The position numbers were made by a program, and so were the translations under genes. DNA of 64,000 nucleotides from Galaxea fascicularis (taxonomy: Eukaryota; Cnidaria; Anthozoa; Scleractinia; Euphylliidae), in NCBI GenBank assembly GCA_948470475.1, contig OX419346.1:1435151-1499150 (forward strand), written 5' to 3'. Shown here in pieces: positions 24,034-34,900 of this stretch (the first letter of the stretch is position 1; every line of letters starts with the position of its first letter). The notes under the pieces were generated by a model. That model was not told the DNA's origin, did no database searches, and saw only the letters and a list, made by a program, of their open reading frames with translations.

Positions 24034-27000
24034 ACCCAAATTACCCTTGTCGCTTCGCGACTCGGGTAATTTTGGGAAAACTTTGAAAATACGCGTGAAA
24101 TTAATCCTTAATTGCCCTCGGGCCCATGCAATTACATATACAAAGCACTTAACAGTCTTAATGTTTCTGAAGGCTTCTGAGGAAGAAAAAACTGTCATAT
24201 ATATATGTGATAATTTCATCAAACACAAGAGTGTATAAAAATTTCACCACAAAGAATTTAAACAGAGGAAGATGTTTTTGCATAAGTTTTAAGTTTGAAG
24301 TTGTCAGGCATATGAAAAAATAGCCAGCATTTCCAGCTGTTGTGTTTAAGTCTAGACATAACTCGCCATTTTTGAAAAGAAATATACACTGTAAGCCTAA
24401 TCAAATTTTCACCATCGTATTACACAACATGTACAGGAATTACAAAATTATAACTGGGCAAAGTGCAGCATTGAACACAGTTTTCACTATCAATACTTAC
24501 ATCTACTAAAGTACCAAGGAAATTGTTGTAATAGTTTTCCAAGAAACGGTTTGTGGATTCCAGAGATAGGACATAATCATTCTTTGCTCTCACACACCTC
24601 TTCTTGCATTCTGTGGATTTTTGTTGATGCTGAAAAAAAGATAAAAAATATACAGTGAGTAGATAATAATTGTCCTTATGCTTGGTGGTCTGATGGCACA
24701 TGATCTGGTCACTTATTTCCATCAACTTGTTTTGTGTATGGATAAAAAATATTACAGACCTTCAGTGTCATGTGTCAACAAGTCACAATAGGTTGAAATG
24801 AAGAAAAAATGTCCTTTATCACACCTTTGGAAAATGTCCCAAATTATATTTACTTACTTCCTTCTTTATGCAATTGCAAAAATTGCGATCACAACTGCGA
24901 CAATCATTCTTCATTTGATTTCATATCCGCAGTTCACATATGATTTCTTTCATATGCATTTACTCACTTACATATCTTTCACGGGAACATATGAACCCAA
25001 AATTGACCTGCTCCCAGCGTCAGTGGCTTCATAGCTCAGTTGGTAGAGCATCGCACTAGAATCGCGAGGTCGCGGGTTCAAGCCCCGTTGAAGTCCTGAA
25101 TTTTTTTTCAGGCTTCTTTACGCAACTGTAAAAATTGTGATCATAACTGACGATCATTCTTCATTTGATATAATTATTTACTTAGCTTGTTATCTCAATT
25201 AACTTTAGAATGAGATGCTGGAATTGTTTTAATCATTGTACCTTTTCAAACTGCTTTGCCATTTTTTCATTTTTTCGTCTTGAATCTTCCATCTTTTGAA
25301 GTTTCTGCTCAGCAGCTTTGCTTTCTGTAGCGATGGAGTGATATCGATGGAGTCGCTGCAAGAATAAAAAAGGAAGAAATTATCTTCACTAAATAATCAA
25401 GATCACTGCTGTGTAATAACTAGAAGATGAGTGCCGTGCCCAAAGAAAATACAGTACTCTTAATGTTTTGCCATTCTAACAAGTTGGACTCCAGTCTTTA
25501 CTGCTATTGACTTTAAGTTTTACTTCCATTTTTTCTGAGGAACCAACATTTTGTTTTGTTCTCAAATAATCTTTAAAAATAATCATTCAGTAGACTCACC
25601 TTGTTAAGTTCTTGCACTGATTTGAAGAGTTCATCTTGTAAAGTGGTTACTGTCTCTCGAAACTGAAAGAGGCAAATATTATATAAACCATACTCACTAA
25701 ATTAAGCACACAAGAAAGCCCTTCCCATCAACCATCTTTCTCTTGTTTTGAAGATCCCGTCCAAAACAACATTTTTCTTTGTTAACCAGAAAAAAGCTTT
25801 TGATAAAGTAGCAATATTACTGGTGCACAAATACCATGCATACAAAAATTATTTTGACTAAGGGCAGAAAAAAGTTTGACCACCCAACTTTATAAAATGC
25901 TTTTTTAGTTAAGAAATTGATTGAAATTGAAATTAGTTCAGGGATTTCAATAATTTCTGAAATAGCTGTCTGAAATCTAGACAAAGTAGGGAGTGGTGAA
26001 AGGTAGGCTCGATTACCAGCCACAGTTCAGGAGAGGAGCCCGCGCTCCTCCCTGAAGGGACCAGACCAGACACGAGAGAGCAGCGGAAATCGAGGCTAGG
26101 TGAAAGGTAAATTCTGACAAAGTATGTTGCGGTTTTCACCAGTTGCTGGCTTCTAATGAAACCCCTGTCAGTTACTAAACCAAGTAACTCATTGCAACTG
26201 AAACACTTCCTGTGTATATACCTCATACGAAAAACTGGAGCCATGCTAGAATGAGCAGTCACTGTATTTACAGACTGACAATGATATTTAATAACTATTG
26301 GCTGTTCCGAAATTCAAAAGGGAACTGGGGCGAGTTTCAGATTTTGAAGTAATCGATAAATTGACACCATCACATGAAAGATAACATTGAGATTGGTCGT
26401 TTGACCAAGTTTGATTCTTTTAGGTTGAACAGAGACCAAGTTATGGACCTTGAAATATAGTTCAAAATCCATACAAACGTCTCTAATTTTGAGGCTGCGT
26501 CCCCCAAATCCATTGTTTTTGAAACTCGCCCCAGTTCCCTTTTGAATTTCGGAACGGACCAATACAAGATAATATGATACACTAATCATAGACTATTAAC
26601 TATTACCTTCTTTGATATTCTCTGTGAGTCATCACTAATAATCATAAACCTGTTTACAATGTTGTTAGACACATTGTCGCTAAGACCAAGGTGCATTTTT
26701 GATTTGTTCTTTGTTTCAATGAGCACTTGCTGCCACAGATCCATTGTGGTTCCCTTCTCTTTTCTAAAATAAAAGAAAATTATAAAAAAAACAATCTTAA
26801 AAGGAGAAGAGTTTCATGCAAGGTACCAGGTTGCAATGTCAACTCCTTCTGTGTTGTATCATTCAACAGTGGAAAAAAAAAATAAAAATAAAAAATAATA
26901 ATAATAATAATAAAACAGAACACTGCTCCAGTCCTGAAAGCAGTGGTACATGCAGCAACATTCAGGTCCAATCAAATTAACAGCTTTTGACAGTTGCCAG

Positions 27001-27962
27001 TCATTATGCCTGTATGTAGCAAATAGACATCTCCAATAAATGAGGTTCATGTGCACTGCGCTCTTATTATATCCTATTCTAGAATTGATGCATTGTAAAG
27101 ATAATTGAGTGACAACTTTCATTAACCTGCACTGTGCACATATCTGTTTGTAAACATAATGATAACCATTTTCAAAAGCAATACGAATCCAGTCATCTTG
27201 AGGCAAGAGAAAATGGCTTCATTCTAACACCCAATCAGAGCCATCAATTCTTCACGTACTTGTACAGTGCAATAATGGAATATTGATGTAAAAAAGCATG
27301 GCATAGAATTCTCTCTTCTCAGGGGTTTCATCAATATTTGTAAAAATAGGAACAAGGAGAATTCAAAACAGTTGGGCACAGGTACCCCTGAGAGTTTTAT
27401 GGGCTCACCCTAATGAATTCCTCAATACAAAAGGTGAGTAATGAGTTCAGCGTATAGTGTATGTGTACCCTGGTCCTGACCACTAGAAGAAACCCTCTGC
27501 TTCTGACACAAGCTCTCACTCTCACTCCTCCTGAACCTCTCAATGAGCATTGATCACGAACTAACAAGGCTGTGCTCTAAGAAAAGCAGTTGGGTGCACA
27601 GCATTTTAGTTTGGTGCAAAAGCAAAAGTAAGTCGCCAAGGGTAACTGAATGATGCTAGATCACAGGCTGCCCTAACTAATCATTTGACAGTCCTATTAA
27701 ACCTTACCTTTGGGTTCTATGCCTTTGAAGTTTATCCAAATACATCTTTGAAAGCCGCTCAAGGCTTCTTGAGTACTCCAGTTCAATTTCTGATAGCCTC
27801 CTAAAAAACTCTTGCAGGTCTGCGAGGAACAGAACTTTGCCTTCTACTTTGCTGTCAAAGCATTTCAGTTGATCTATCAGAATCTGCCGCACCTCTGAGA
27901 AAAGAAGTTACATTTGAAACAACATTCAACACACTTGCATATAATAGGTGACACCCATTAAC

Positions 27963-28001
<39 letters not shown>

Positions 28002-31000
28002 TATTATTATTATACATCATTCAAATTGAAGCTTAAGTAGATAATCAAATTACAGCTCAAATAGATATTCGTCGCCTATGATCCTGCAACCAGGGCCGTC
28101 TTATTGCAGCAAGGAGGTACCAAACACAAGTCCTTTACCCTGGTGATTGCACCTTTACCCATTCTGGACCATTTCGTTGGAACAAATGTCCTTTGGAAAT
28201 ACCATCCAGCCGAAATGTTACTGTTTTTAAATCAAAGTTAAAGACATACTTTGATAATCTTGCATACAAATTCTCTAAATATTTTAATATTTTATCACTT
28301 TTAATATTTTCTTATATTTGCCCTATAATCAGTGCTCGAATTTAATTTTTCGACCACTAACCCTTCGGGTTAGTAGACATTTTTTACTAACCAAATTATA
28401 AAGTTTGGTATCCAAGCTCACAACTTATGATATTTAAAACATTGAACATTTTGTTAAAAAATAACGACTAGAACAATGGTCGCTCATAGCTTCTTCATTT
28501 TTTCTTCAGTGTCGTTCGACATTTGTTGCAAAGATTGAACAATGTTCATTGAACCTCTTTCCTGTTGCTCCCTCTGCTGTTTTGCTAAAACGCATGCTTC
28601 GTGTTTACGATTGCTTGCATGTGCTTTTATGTTTCCAATGTGGAAAGCTTGGCTTCCGGTAAAAAATGAACTGTTTTTATCTGCTAGGGAAGAAAATTCC
28701 CGACAGCCAGTACAGAACATTGCCTCTTTAGTCTCGTCGAACTGAAGCCACACAAATGCAGAACCTCCGAAAAACAGCAATTTGCAAGATGGCGGATATG
28801 GATCCGATAAAGTTGTGTCCAGATCCCTTCATTCGATGCAAACTAGTCTCCAGGGCCTTAGCGCTCAAAATGGCTGCAAAGTTCGATTTGATTGCAAAGA
28901 TGGCGAGGACAAATTGTTTGATACAGAAAACAATCTCATGCAAGATAACACATAAACTGTTCCTAAAAATTAAAATTTATTTGTAAAATGGTTATTTTTG
29001 AAAACATGATTTAAATATCTAAGAGAATTTTTGCTGACCATTTTAGTAACCAAACGTTGAAACGTACTAACCGTTGGTTAACGGGTTACCGTTAGTTTCG
29101 AGCCCTGATAATATTTTATAATCTTAGCACTATATAAATTTATTATTATTATTTTTATTATTATTGTTATTTAGAGACATGTACAATCTAGCCTCCTCTT
29201 GCAGCCACCTATAAATGGACAGCTCTCAAGAAGACACCAACAAACGATGACACCAGCAATTTCTCCACCAAGTCCCCACATTAATAATGGAACCCCTTGT
29301 GAGCAGACAAATTCCATAAGAGGACACCAGTATGCAAGGTGTCCATCTGTTGGAAGTTTGACTGTATTACTTACAGTATCAACTTATAACAGTAAAACTG
29401 TAGGTCTTGTAGGTTATCTAAATTACTACTAATTTATTACTGTAATGAAGTAATTAAAAATAACAACCTAATTTGAGCCATCTGCCTGATATTGTTTTAA
29501 GAAACCATTTGCTGACAAAATGTAGATATATCAATATATATTAGTTTTTTTGTATCAGTTGAAAATGAAATTTAGAGCCCATGAGGGTTCAAAATGAAAG
29601 TACACTGTAAATTATCTAAATAGCAATAAAGTAAAAAAATCATATTCAATACAACAGTAACTACCACAACAAGCTGAAAGATACATGTACATTGGTAATG
29701 TAAGTACAACAGACTGTAATAAATAAGAAGCAAGTTAGAGTTAGATTCAAAATGACTTTACAGTAGGTAGCAACAGAATGATAATATGACCTTATAAATA
29801 AGGAAACAAGGATTAAAAGCAACAGTTGGTATGTCTAGTAAAAGATAGTGGTTTACAGTAGATCACAGCTTTTCTTCTGCAACTGAGAATTTCATAATAC
29901 CAACAACATTAATTTTATTTAACTTCTTGTCCCAAGGATGTACGAACTGGGATGTATTATATACTGTGGGTTACTACAAAGTAATTTGTTTGTTATCTAC
30001 AATCCCTTTGGCAATCAATGATTGCAACTTCCTCTTTGACTGGGGTATGCTAAATCATGTAAGGTCAGTCTTCAGAGAAACATAATCAGACTACTCTTGA
30101 TCGCCATAAAAAAAAAAAAAGCACCATTGCAAAAATTAGCACTCAGTTACATGTTGCAAAAGATATGAAAAATATTTAACTTGTAAGCAAATGACTGAAA
30201 GGACATGAGGTGCCACACACAGAAAAAATTCACAGTCAGAAATGGAAAAGACAAATAACTGCTCTTAAAACAAACGACACAAAACATTACCTGTTTGCCA
30301 CAGGAAGAGGTATCTTTTAGTACCTTGTTTTAATTGGATTTTCAGTTGGAGGAACTCATCATTAACTCAACCGAACACCAGGTCATAAAAAGATCAAAAT
30401 TGTCAGGACACTGAAATAGCTCTCAAGCAATACAAACCACAGAAAGTGCAGCTAGTCTTGTATGACGTTAAGAAAAATGTAAATACTGCACAACATTTTC
30501 AAGTAATGCACATGAATATTCAAGAATTTATTATTATCATGCTTTAGTAAGATCCTGATCGTCGAAAGTCATAATATAAGCTTAAAAGATAAGACGAAAA
30601 TTTAAAATTTTCATGAGCTGGCTCCAACATTTTGGTCTGACGTTTGTATAAGCTTAAATCGTCCTTGAATGCACACAATCACATGCAACTGCAGCAATTT
30701 AGATTTAATTAATACCGTATCTGAAAACACTTCGTGACCTAAAACGCGAGTCATTAACCAATTTCTTCACAAAGTAAAATTCTACAGTGTACTTGCAGCT
30801 GTAGATATGAAATTCAAACATGCAGGTCTCACATCGCTTTGATACTTTATACATTCAGCCGAATAATTTATCTGCACACTGCTGGGTCTCGATTTCACGA
30901 AAGAGTTGAAAGTTTCCACGATCTTGTACATTTCATACAAAATTAACACATTGTAATTACAACTCAGGAAGATTTTAATTCGGGACAAACTCAAGAAGCC

Positions 31001-31974
31001 AATTACACCAAAGCTGGGAAAAATACTGCACGCAAACAATAAAAACAGCACATTAAATGTGAAAACTTTAATTCCTCTTAGGTTTGCAACGATCAAACGG
31101 TAATTTGTGAATGCCTTTGGTTTCAGAGTTACCGAAATCGTGAAACAACTATCGGCGATTTCTGATAGCGTTTTGTGTTGAAGAGGTTTAAATATTTAAT
31201 GGTTAAAAAATTGACAAATTTAACCCAACGCTATCTGAAACTTCCAGTTTGCTCCAAGCAGAAAGAGGTTTGAAATCACTTTTACTACGACCATATTTGA
31301 GGAACATTTAATGGCCATCGCGTCAGCATACAAGCTACTAGTATGTCGGAAAGGAGACAATCAAATGGCAATTTGTCAAAAGAAGTCACAAAGGCTAATT
31401 CTGAAATGAAAATGCCTTGTCTCAGCCCAAAGAATGGCAATTTTTATCCTTAAAATTTAAATAGATTTGCTTGTCTTGGAATTGCCGTGTAGTAAGCGTA
31501 TTTCCTGAAACACGTCAAGGCTGAAGTTGTTTCACTTTTTACAGTTCGAAAATCCTAATATAGCATCGTCATTACAACCTCATCGAAAAGAACTAGACAT
31601 TTCACGATTAGGTGAAGGAGGGCAATTCGCTCTCTCTGATAAACCAGATGTTAAGAACCAATCTAATCCAATATTTACACACAGTCTAACAGAAAATCGA
31701 CGCGCCTTTTATACCGTGCGTTTCACGAGTTCGGTAACGCGTGAAGAGTTCGGCCCCCTGTCCATGAAGATTGCAAACTGTAATCAGCCCGGAAGCCAGC
31801 CGGGGCGAATATCTCGCTTACTGCTTGGCACAGCCGTATTTATCATAACTGCTCATTTATTCAATGCCCGTGGCTATACTGTTTCATCACTGGATAAAAG
31901 TTTTATAACTCACCTTTCGATTGAGTATCAAACTCGAGGACTGCGGCTTTTCCTTTCTTGCCGCTACTCGTCAT
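12966..31974 (-). CDS. srGAP: SLIT-ROBO Rho GTPase-activating protein, 18 exons, 1002 aa
   Basis: srGAPs bend membranes through an F-BAR domain and switch off Rac/Cdc42-type GTPases at the cell cortex. Exons: 31914-31974, 27708-27894, 26607-26763, 25600-25662, 25242-25355, 24501-24629, 22150-22371, 20945-21037, 19852-20019, 18888-18966, 18734-18764, 18540-18648, 18048-18108, 17365-17442, 16233-16367, 15389-15494, 14762-14988, 12966-13954. All borders are GT-AG, phases agree, and the sum is 3009 bases. Residues about 20-430 form the F-BAR and coiled-coil part (DLQEFFRRLSEIELEYSRSL is diagnostic). RhoGAP follows (about 455-660) with the arginine finger R500 in HQGIFRLSGS and the core helices NAVAGLLRVYFRELEDPLFP and NLAVVFGPTV. 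An SH3 domain (about 674-735) contains ALFDYSARSSKELSFKKGD and DWWDG. A Ser/Pro-rich tail of some 265 residues ends the protein. The start is set by the ATG in a short exon, MTSSGKKGKAAVLEF. Confidence 0.92.
14220..14562 (-). repeat. tRNA-derived SINE in srGAP intron
   Basis: On the minus strand the head reads GGTTAGCTCAGTTGGTAGAG (A box), followed by a B box GGTTCAAACCC near 14491-14501. A tRNA-unrelated body follows, with AAATGGTTAGACTTTCTAG, CTTCTCGGATAAGGACGATA and GGAGGTCCCGTCTCACAA. I recognise this body as a very frequent anthozoan repeat. It lies in the intron between exons 17 and 18 of srGAP, in the same orientation as the gene. Confidence 0.7.
16631..16815. repeat. MITE with ATAGACC terminal inverted repeats
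   Basis: The left end reads ATAGACCTCTTTCATAATGG (continuing CGGCC) and the right end is its reverse complement with one change, ending GAAAGTGGTCTAT. Inner flanks AATATTCTTTTGT and ACAAAAGAATAATATT continue the pairing. Total length is 185 bp, with no open frame. It lies in srGAP intron 14. Confidence 0.75.
17161..17316. repeat. 156-bp near-perfect palindromic MITE, copy 1
   Basis: The two arms are each about 69 bases. As far as I can check by eye they are perfect reverse complements, beginning AATAGGCCATATTCGTATTC and meeting at a loop that contains ACATTTACATATGAAAAG. A second 156-bp copy at 48909-49064 differs at only about three positions. The ends (TA next to GGCC) allow a TA target site. 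It sits in the srGAP intron 14 and could form a long hairpin in the pre-mRNA. Confidence 0.85.
17891..18009. repeat. Small MITE with GGGCCGAGTTGCTC ends
   Basis: Left end GGGCCGAGTTGCTCGAAGCA faces right end TGCTTTGAGCAACTCGGCCC. Inside, GTTAGCGCTAACC pairs with GGTTAGCGCTAAC. The centre has ACCTATAGGT. Length is 119 bp, in srGAP intron 13 close to an exon. Confidence 0.7.
18970..19004. repeat. Poly-A run that acts as a pure T polypyrimidine tract
   Basis: Thirty-five A residues on the + strand are, on the srGAP strand, an unbroken T run just before the CAG acceptor of exon 10 (exon start 18966). The tract may vary in length between individuals. Confidence 0.85.
20243..20741. repeat. Large foldback element, about 500 bp
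   Basis: Arms of about 180-200 bases face each other. The outer end is CTTAAAGTGTATATGACAGA at 20243, with its complement ending at 20741. Further inside, TTTTGTACCCCACCGGAAGT pairs with ACTTCCGGTGGGGTACAAAA, and GAGAAATCT pairs with AGATTTCTC. The loop is short and holds TGACGTCA. Short frames in both directions are by-products of the palindrome. It lies in srGAP intron 8. Confidence 0.75.
21494..21954. repeat. MITE with CAGTCGAACCTG ends and TA target site
   Basis: The left end CAGTCGAACCTGTATTTAGC and the right end (complement CAGTCGCACCTGTATTAAGC) form terminal inverted repeats, with TA on both outer sides. The words ACCGCTTAATA and GACCGC recur several times inside each end as subterminal repeats. 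The family is widespread in marine invertebrates as I recall it. It lies in srGAP intron 7. Confidence 0.75.
22500..22870 (-). pseudogene. 3' end remnant of a non-LTR retrotransposon (LINE)
   Basis: The minus strand is open from upstream of 22834 to 22550. It reads like the C-terminal tail of a LINE reverse transcriptase: FHDCTPPSM near the start, then RFNTYFMKNSIAFRSSIVWN, where RSSIVWNLL matches the usual R-x-x-x-LWN(S/L)L motif after the RT domain. The catalytic domain is absent, so this is a 5'-truncated copy. It lies in srGAP intron 6, in the same orientation. Confidence 0.6.
22895..23090 (-). repeat. CCAAT-rich dispersed repeat, copy 3 (reverse)
   Basis: Read on the minus strand, this matches the copies at 5640-5905 and 45785-46065: TAAACCAATCAGAA, GTAATTACATGCAACC, CACGGGAAAATG, TTTCTCATTGGCTGAGAAAG and CAACCAATCAGAAAGCAAAG. 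Two further copies of TGCTGATTGGCTGAG lie just right, near 23195-23210 and 23275-23290. Confidence 0.6.
23986..24123. repeat. Near-palindromic foldback element, 138 bp
   Basis: GCCCTCGGGCAATTAAGGAT at the left pairs with ATCCTTAATTGCCCTCGGGC at the right. The arms continue through TTTTCAAAGTTTT/AAAACTTTGAAAA and AATTACCC/GGGTAATT to a centre GTCGCTTCGCGAC. Length is 138 bp in srGAP intron 6. Confidence 0.75.
24850..25185 (+). repeat. tRNA-like unit flanked by direct repeats
   Basis: A 72-base tRNA-like sequence (25025-25096) is bracketed by two similar segments of about 65 bases, at about 24852-24920 and 25108-25170. Both contain TTCTTTA(T/C)GCAA(T/C)TG, AAAAATTG(C/T)GATCA and ATCATTCTTCATTTGAT. 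This is the pattern of one unit plus part of the next in a tandem array with a period of about 255 bases. It lies in srGAP intron 5, opposite to the gene. Confidence 0.65.
25025..25096 (+). tRNA. tRNA-like sequence, anticodon loop reads AGA; probably repeat-borne
   Basis: All four arms can be drawn. The acceptor is GGCTTCA/TGAAGTC with one G-T pair, the D arm is GCTC/GAGC, the anticodon stem is TCGCA/CGCGA with the last pair A-C mismatched, and the T arm is GCGGG/CCCGT. A box TAGCTCAGTTGG and B box GGTTCAAGCCC are intact, and a run of eight T follows at about 25101, so polymerase III transcription is possible. The loop CTAGAAT would give anticodon AGA (Ser), yet the long variable arm of tRNA-Ser is missing. 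It is therefore more likely a tRNA-like part of a repeat than a working tRNA gene. Confidence 0.5.
26298..26562. repeat. MITE-like element with 35-base inverted ends
   Basis: TTCCGAAATTCAAAAGGGAA (then CTGGGGCGAGTTTC) at the left faces its complement at the right, ending GAATTTCGGAACGGACC. The interior is about 190 bp, AT-rich and non-coding. It lies in srGAP intron 3. Confidence 0.7.
27962..28013. repeat. AAT microsatellite turning into ATT
   Basis: About a dozen AAT units run directly into five ATT units, which makes a self-complementary stretch. It lies just upstream of srGAP exon 2. Confidence 0.9.
28330..29107 (-). mobile_element. hAT-like element fragment with TTF/BED-type zinc finger frame
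   Basis: The ends read CAGTGCTCGAA (28330) and, in reverse, CAGGGCTCGAAACTAACGG (from 29107), an inverted terminal pair typical of hAT elements. ATAAT stands on both outer flanks as a possible short target duplication. On the minus strand a 98-residue frame (28484-28780) has a TTF-like zinc finger: FCTGCREFSS, then GSQAFHIGNIKAHASNRKHE. Such fingers occur at the N-terminus of ZMYM/ZNF862-type hAT transposases. No transposase core is present, so this is an internally deleted copy in srGAP intron 1. Confidence 0.6.
28484..28780 (-). pseudogene. TTF-type zinc finger fragment of a hAT-like transposase
   Basis: The 98-residue frame begins MLFFGGSAFVWLQFD and carries C-x2-C (FCTGC) with H-x4-H (KAHASNRKH). 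It ends with a glutamine/glutamate-rich segment and a stop, without the catalytic and dimerisation regions of hAT transposases. It may be transcribed as part of the srGAP intron; independent expression is not indicated. Confidence 0.45.
31031..31110. repeat. Short repeat copy 1 (pair with 33555-33635)
   Basis: ACAGCACATTAAAT, ACTT.AATTCCT, TTTGCAACGATCAAAC and TAATTTGTGAATGCCT occur in the same order and orientation at 33555-33635, about 2.5 kb away. This indicates a local duplication or two copies of one element, on either side of srGAP exon 1. Confidence 0.6.
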
Positions 31975-34900
31975 CTTTAGCACCTAAAACTTGTACACTG
32001 TTACACCATCTTGATAAATTGATGATTGGGTTTCGTTAAGGGAGGAACTACCCAGCTTAAGCTTGGTTTTTAGACCAAGAAAGCTTTGTTTTGAGGCCAG
32101 AATTCACACATGAGACGGAAAAGGTTGGCCGGAAAAACATCATAGCTCCCATCAGAGTGCATTTGGGCCCAGTCTCTAACGATTTCGAAACCCGATAGCG
32201 AGGCCAGTGTACTCTTGCTTCCACAGAAATTAAAAAAAGTTTTGAACAGTCGAGCTCTGCTAATCCTTCAGTTCGCCTTAATTTCCCCTGTTTGCAATTT
32301 ATTTTCCAACAGACTATTCTCTTTGAAAATGAAAATTAAGCGTAATTCAATGGACCACTTTTGATATTCTGTGTGTAAGTTTGATGCCGCTTGCTGGGGG
32401 CCCTGATCGGGTTGATTATTTGCGCTAAAAGAAGAGATTACGATGGGGGCGGGTAGGGGTGGTGAGGACGGGACAATAAGTAGGTGCTTCAATGCTCCTC
32501 CCACTAGGATAATATATCCAATCCTTTCCGGGGATTCACTGAGGATAAAATCTTGTTAAAACAAAGTCAAGTTCGGGTTAATAATTTGCTTGTCACATGC
32601 TACCATTTATCGTTTCCGCAAAGACAACGGATGTTGATCTCATCTGAAATTCGATCCCTTGAACAAAAATAATCAATCGCATGGACGTCTCTGGGTTGAT
32701 TCAGCTTGTTCAGGGCCCGATTTAGCAGGAAAACGCAGGTAAATTCAGCTTTTTTTATTTCCTTTGGTAACCAATGCCTTGCAGCTTATTTCTTTAAAGT
32801 ATTTTTTATTTTCTCCAAGCTAAACTGCACGCTACAGTGACGACAGCACGAGCCTGAAAATTTATTCGGTTTTATGTAATAGTATGTCGATCGTCATTTG
32901 GTTTGCTCTCGAACACAATTGTCCAAGAGCTGAGGAAAAACTTGAACTTCATGTCCAGTCTGTTTATTCCACAGACATGAAACCAAAATCTCGTATGAAT
33001 CGCCGCTATATATAGCCAAACATGAAATATTCATAGCACCTAGGCCTTCCGTGTCCTCCCCCGAGGACATTACACAAAGAAAGTTTCTGATCTTCGTTGT
33101 CTTTGAGTCATTTTCAAACTGGGAGTTGCGCGGTATGTCGCAGGTAACAGCCAGTCATAACAACTGACTATCGGCAACTTACCAAAGCGTACGAACGACA
33201 GCTCGAGGCATCCGATTGAGTGTAGGCTGGCACGCGCCATTACACGTTTTATACGGTGTTTATAATACGCGCGGGTTACGGGTTTACGCGCGAAAGTGGA
33301 GGATATTGCAAGCCAACACCACTAACCGCTGACAGGTCAAAAGTGTCTGTAATCTTAACTCATACTTACATACATACATACTTCTCTGGCTCGTCCCCTC
33401 GGAGCTCATAGCAGAGACAGGGAAGTAGAATTCTGAAAATTGATTCCATCATCTTGTCGATCGGATGAGAGTAATATACCTCCGATGAAGAGACTGCTTG
33501 TAGTTGTTAATCAACTAAAACAATGAAAGTGGGTTGAATTGTCGACAATCAAGCTTAAAACCGGAAACAGCACATTAAATCTGATAACTTAAATTCCTAT
33601 TATTTGCAACGATCAAACTATAATTTGTGAATGCCTGAAAACCTGGAGCCGCTGAAAACATAATGCAGGAATTTATACTCGGACACTGACCAACTAGTGT
33701 GTGTCCTCGAGGTTAGCAACTTGCGTTCTGCGTGTATGATTCGGGAGATGATGAACATTAGAATTTCCCATCACAAAGTCTTCTGTTCGTCTTAGATTAG
33801 CAACGGCATGACCAAGGGCATAGTTAGTAGAGTACTAACTTTGCCAGCGGTAATAAATTTGTGACCAGCCAGCTCAAATTAGAGTAAGCAAGTCCACAGA
33901 AAAGCCATTGCAAAATAACAAAAAGAGCAAAGAAACTAAATAAGTATCATTTTATAACGTGCTCCACTCAGTGTATATCATTACACAGACCTCTACAAGA
34001 TTCACGACTGAACCGCAGAGCTTTAAAAGCAAAGCGCAAGTAAATGATACAAGGTTTGCGCATTCTCGTCTCCAGTCTTTTTGCTCTCTGAGACTTTGCC
34101 CTGCTGTCTCTGAGGGCCCCAAGAAGCGTATGATATTTTGTAATGTCCTTTTTCTCCATCAATGGAAAACCTAGGACTGTTGGGTAAGTGTTGTACTGAG
34201 CAGTTGCTCAGATGTTTTGTCAAAATAAGACATGTAGGCGTACCTTTCTCGACCCATTCAGCTACCAACGCCGAGTTAATTGTGTGCACTGATAAAAGGT
34301 TGTAGATGACTTCAAGTGTATATCTCACCAGCACATACATACGTGACTACCGATTACAATATGACACACTTTCTCGCTTTACAGCTCCGGCACTGAATTT
34401 TCTGCGCTTGGAATAAAATATTCATGATGAAAGTGTGAAATCATTTCCTCCAATTTACCGATCTGGTCAAAGTTTCATTATTTTGTATGTCAAAGGTTAG
34501 AATTCGGAGCGCCCGATTTTGGTCGAAGTGCCACTTTAAGCAGTTGCATCGAATGTAGCCAACATTGGTCGGTGTGGCATATGCTATTAATCAGAACAAA
34601 ATGGACGTTATAAGTTTTGGTTGAGATCGCTTCACTGAACGCACTGCACCACGTATAAGTTGTACGGGTCATTATTTATTAGTCATATATACACCATCAG
34701 TATAAAAAAACTCGTGTGAGGGTGTTATGAGGATGCACACTATACATGGTTCTGAGTGCGGACCAGCGCATGTCGTATTCTAAGAAAATATCAGGGTCGT
34801 ATACACCTGTGCCGTCACAGTCAGGAAAAACAAGTTTTGCGAAAAACATTAAAAGAATCGTATATCGGCAAAATTCTTCCGTTAGAGACATCCTTATACC

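Noticed and set aside
27965..28013. CRISPR-like or regulatory array of AAT units
   Set aside because: It is a plain microsatellite in a eukaryotic intron.
31527..32039. 170-residue plus-strand frame opposite srGAP exon 1
   Set aside because: It is antisense to the true first exon and 5' region of srGAP and shows no protein family features.
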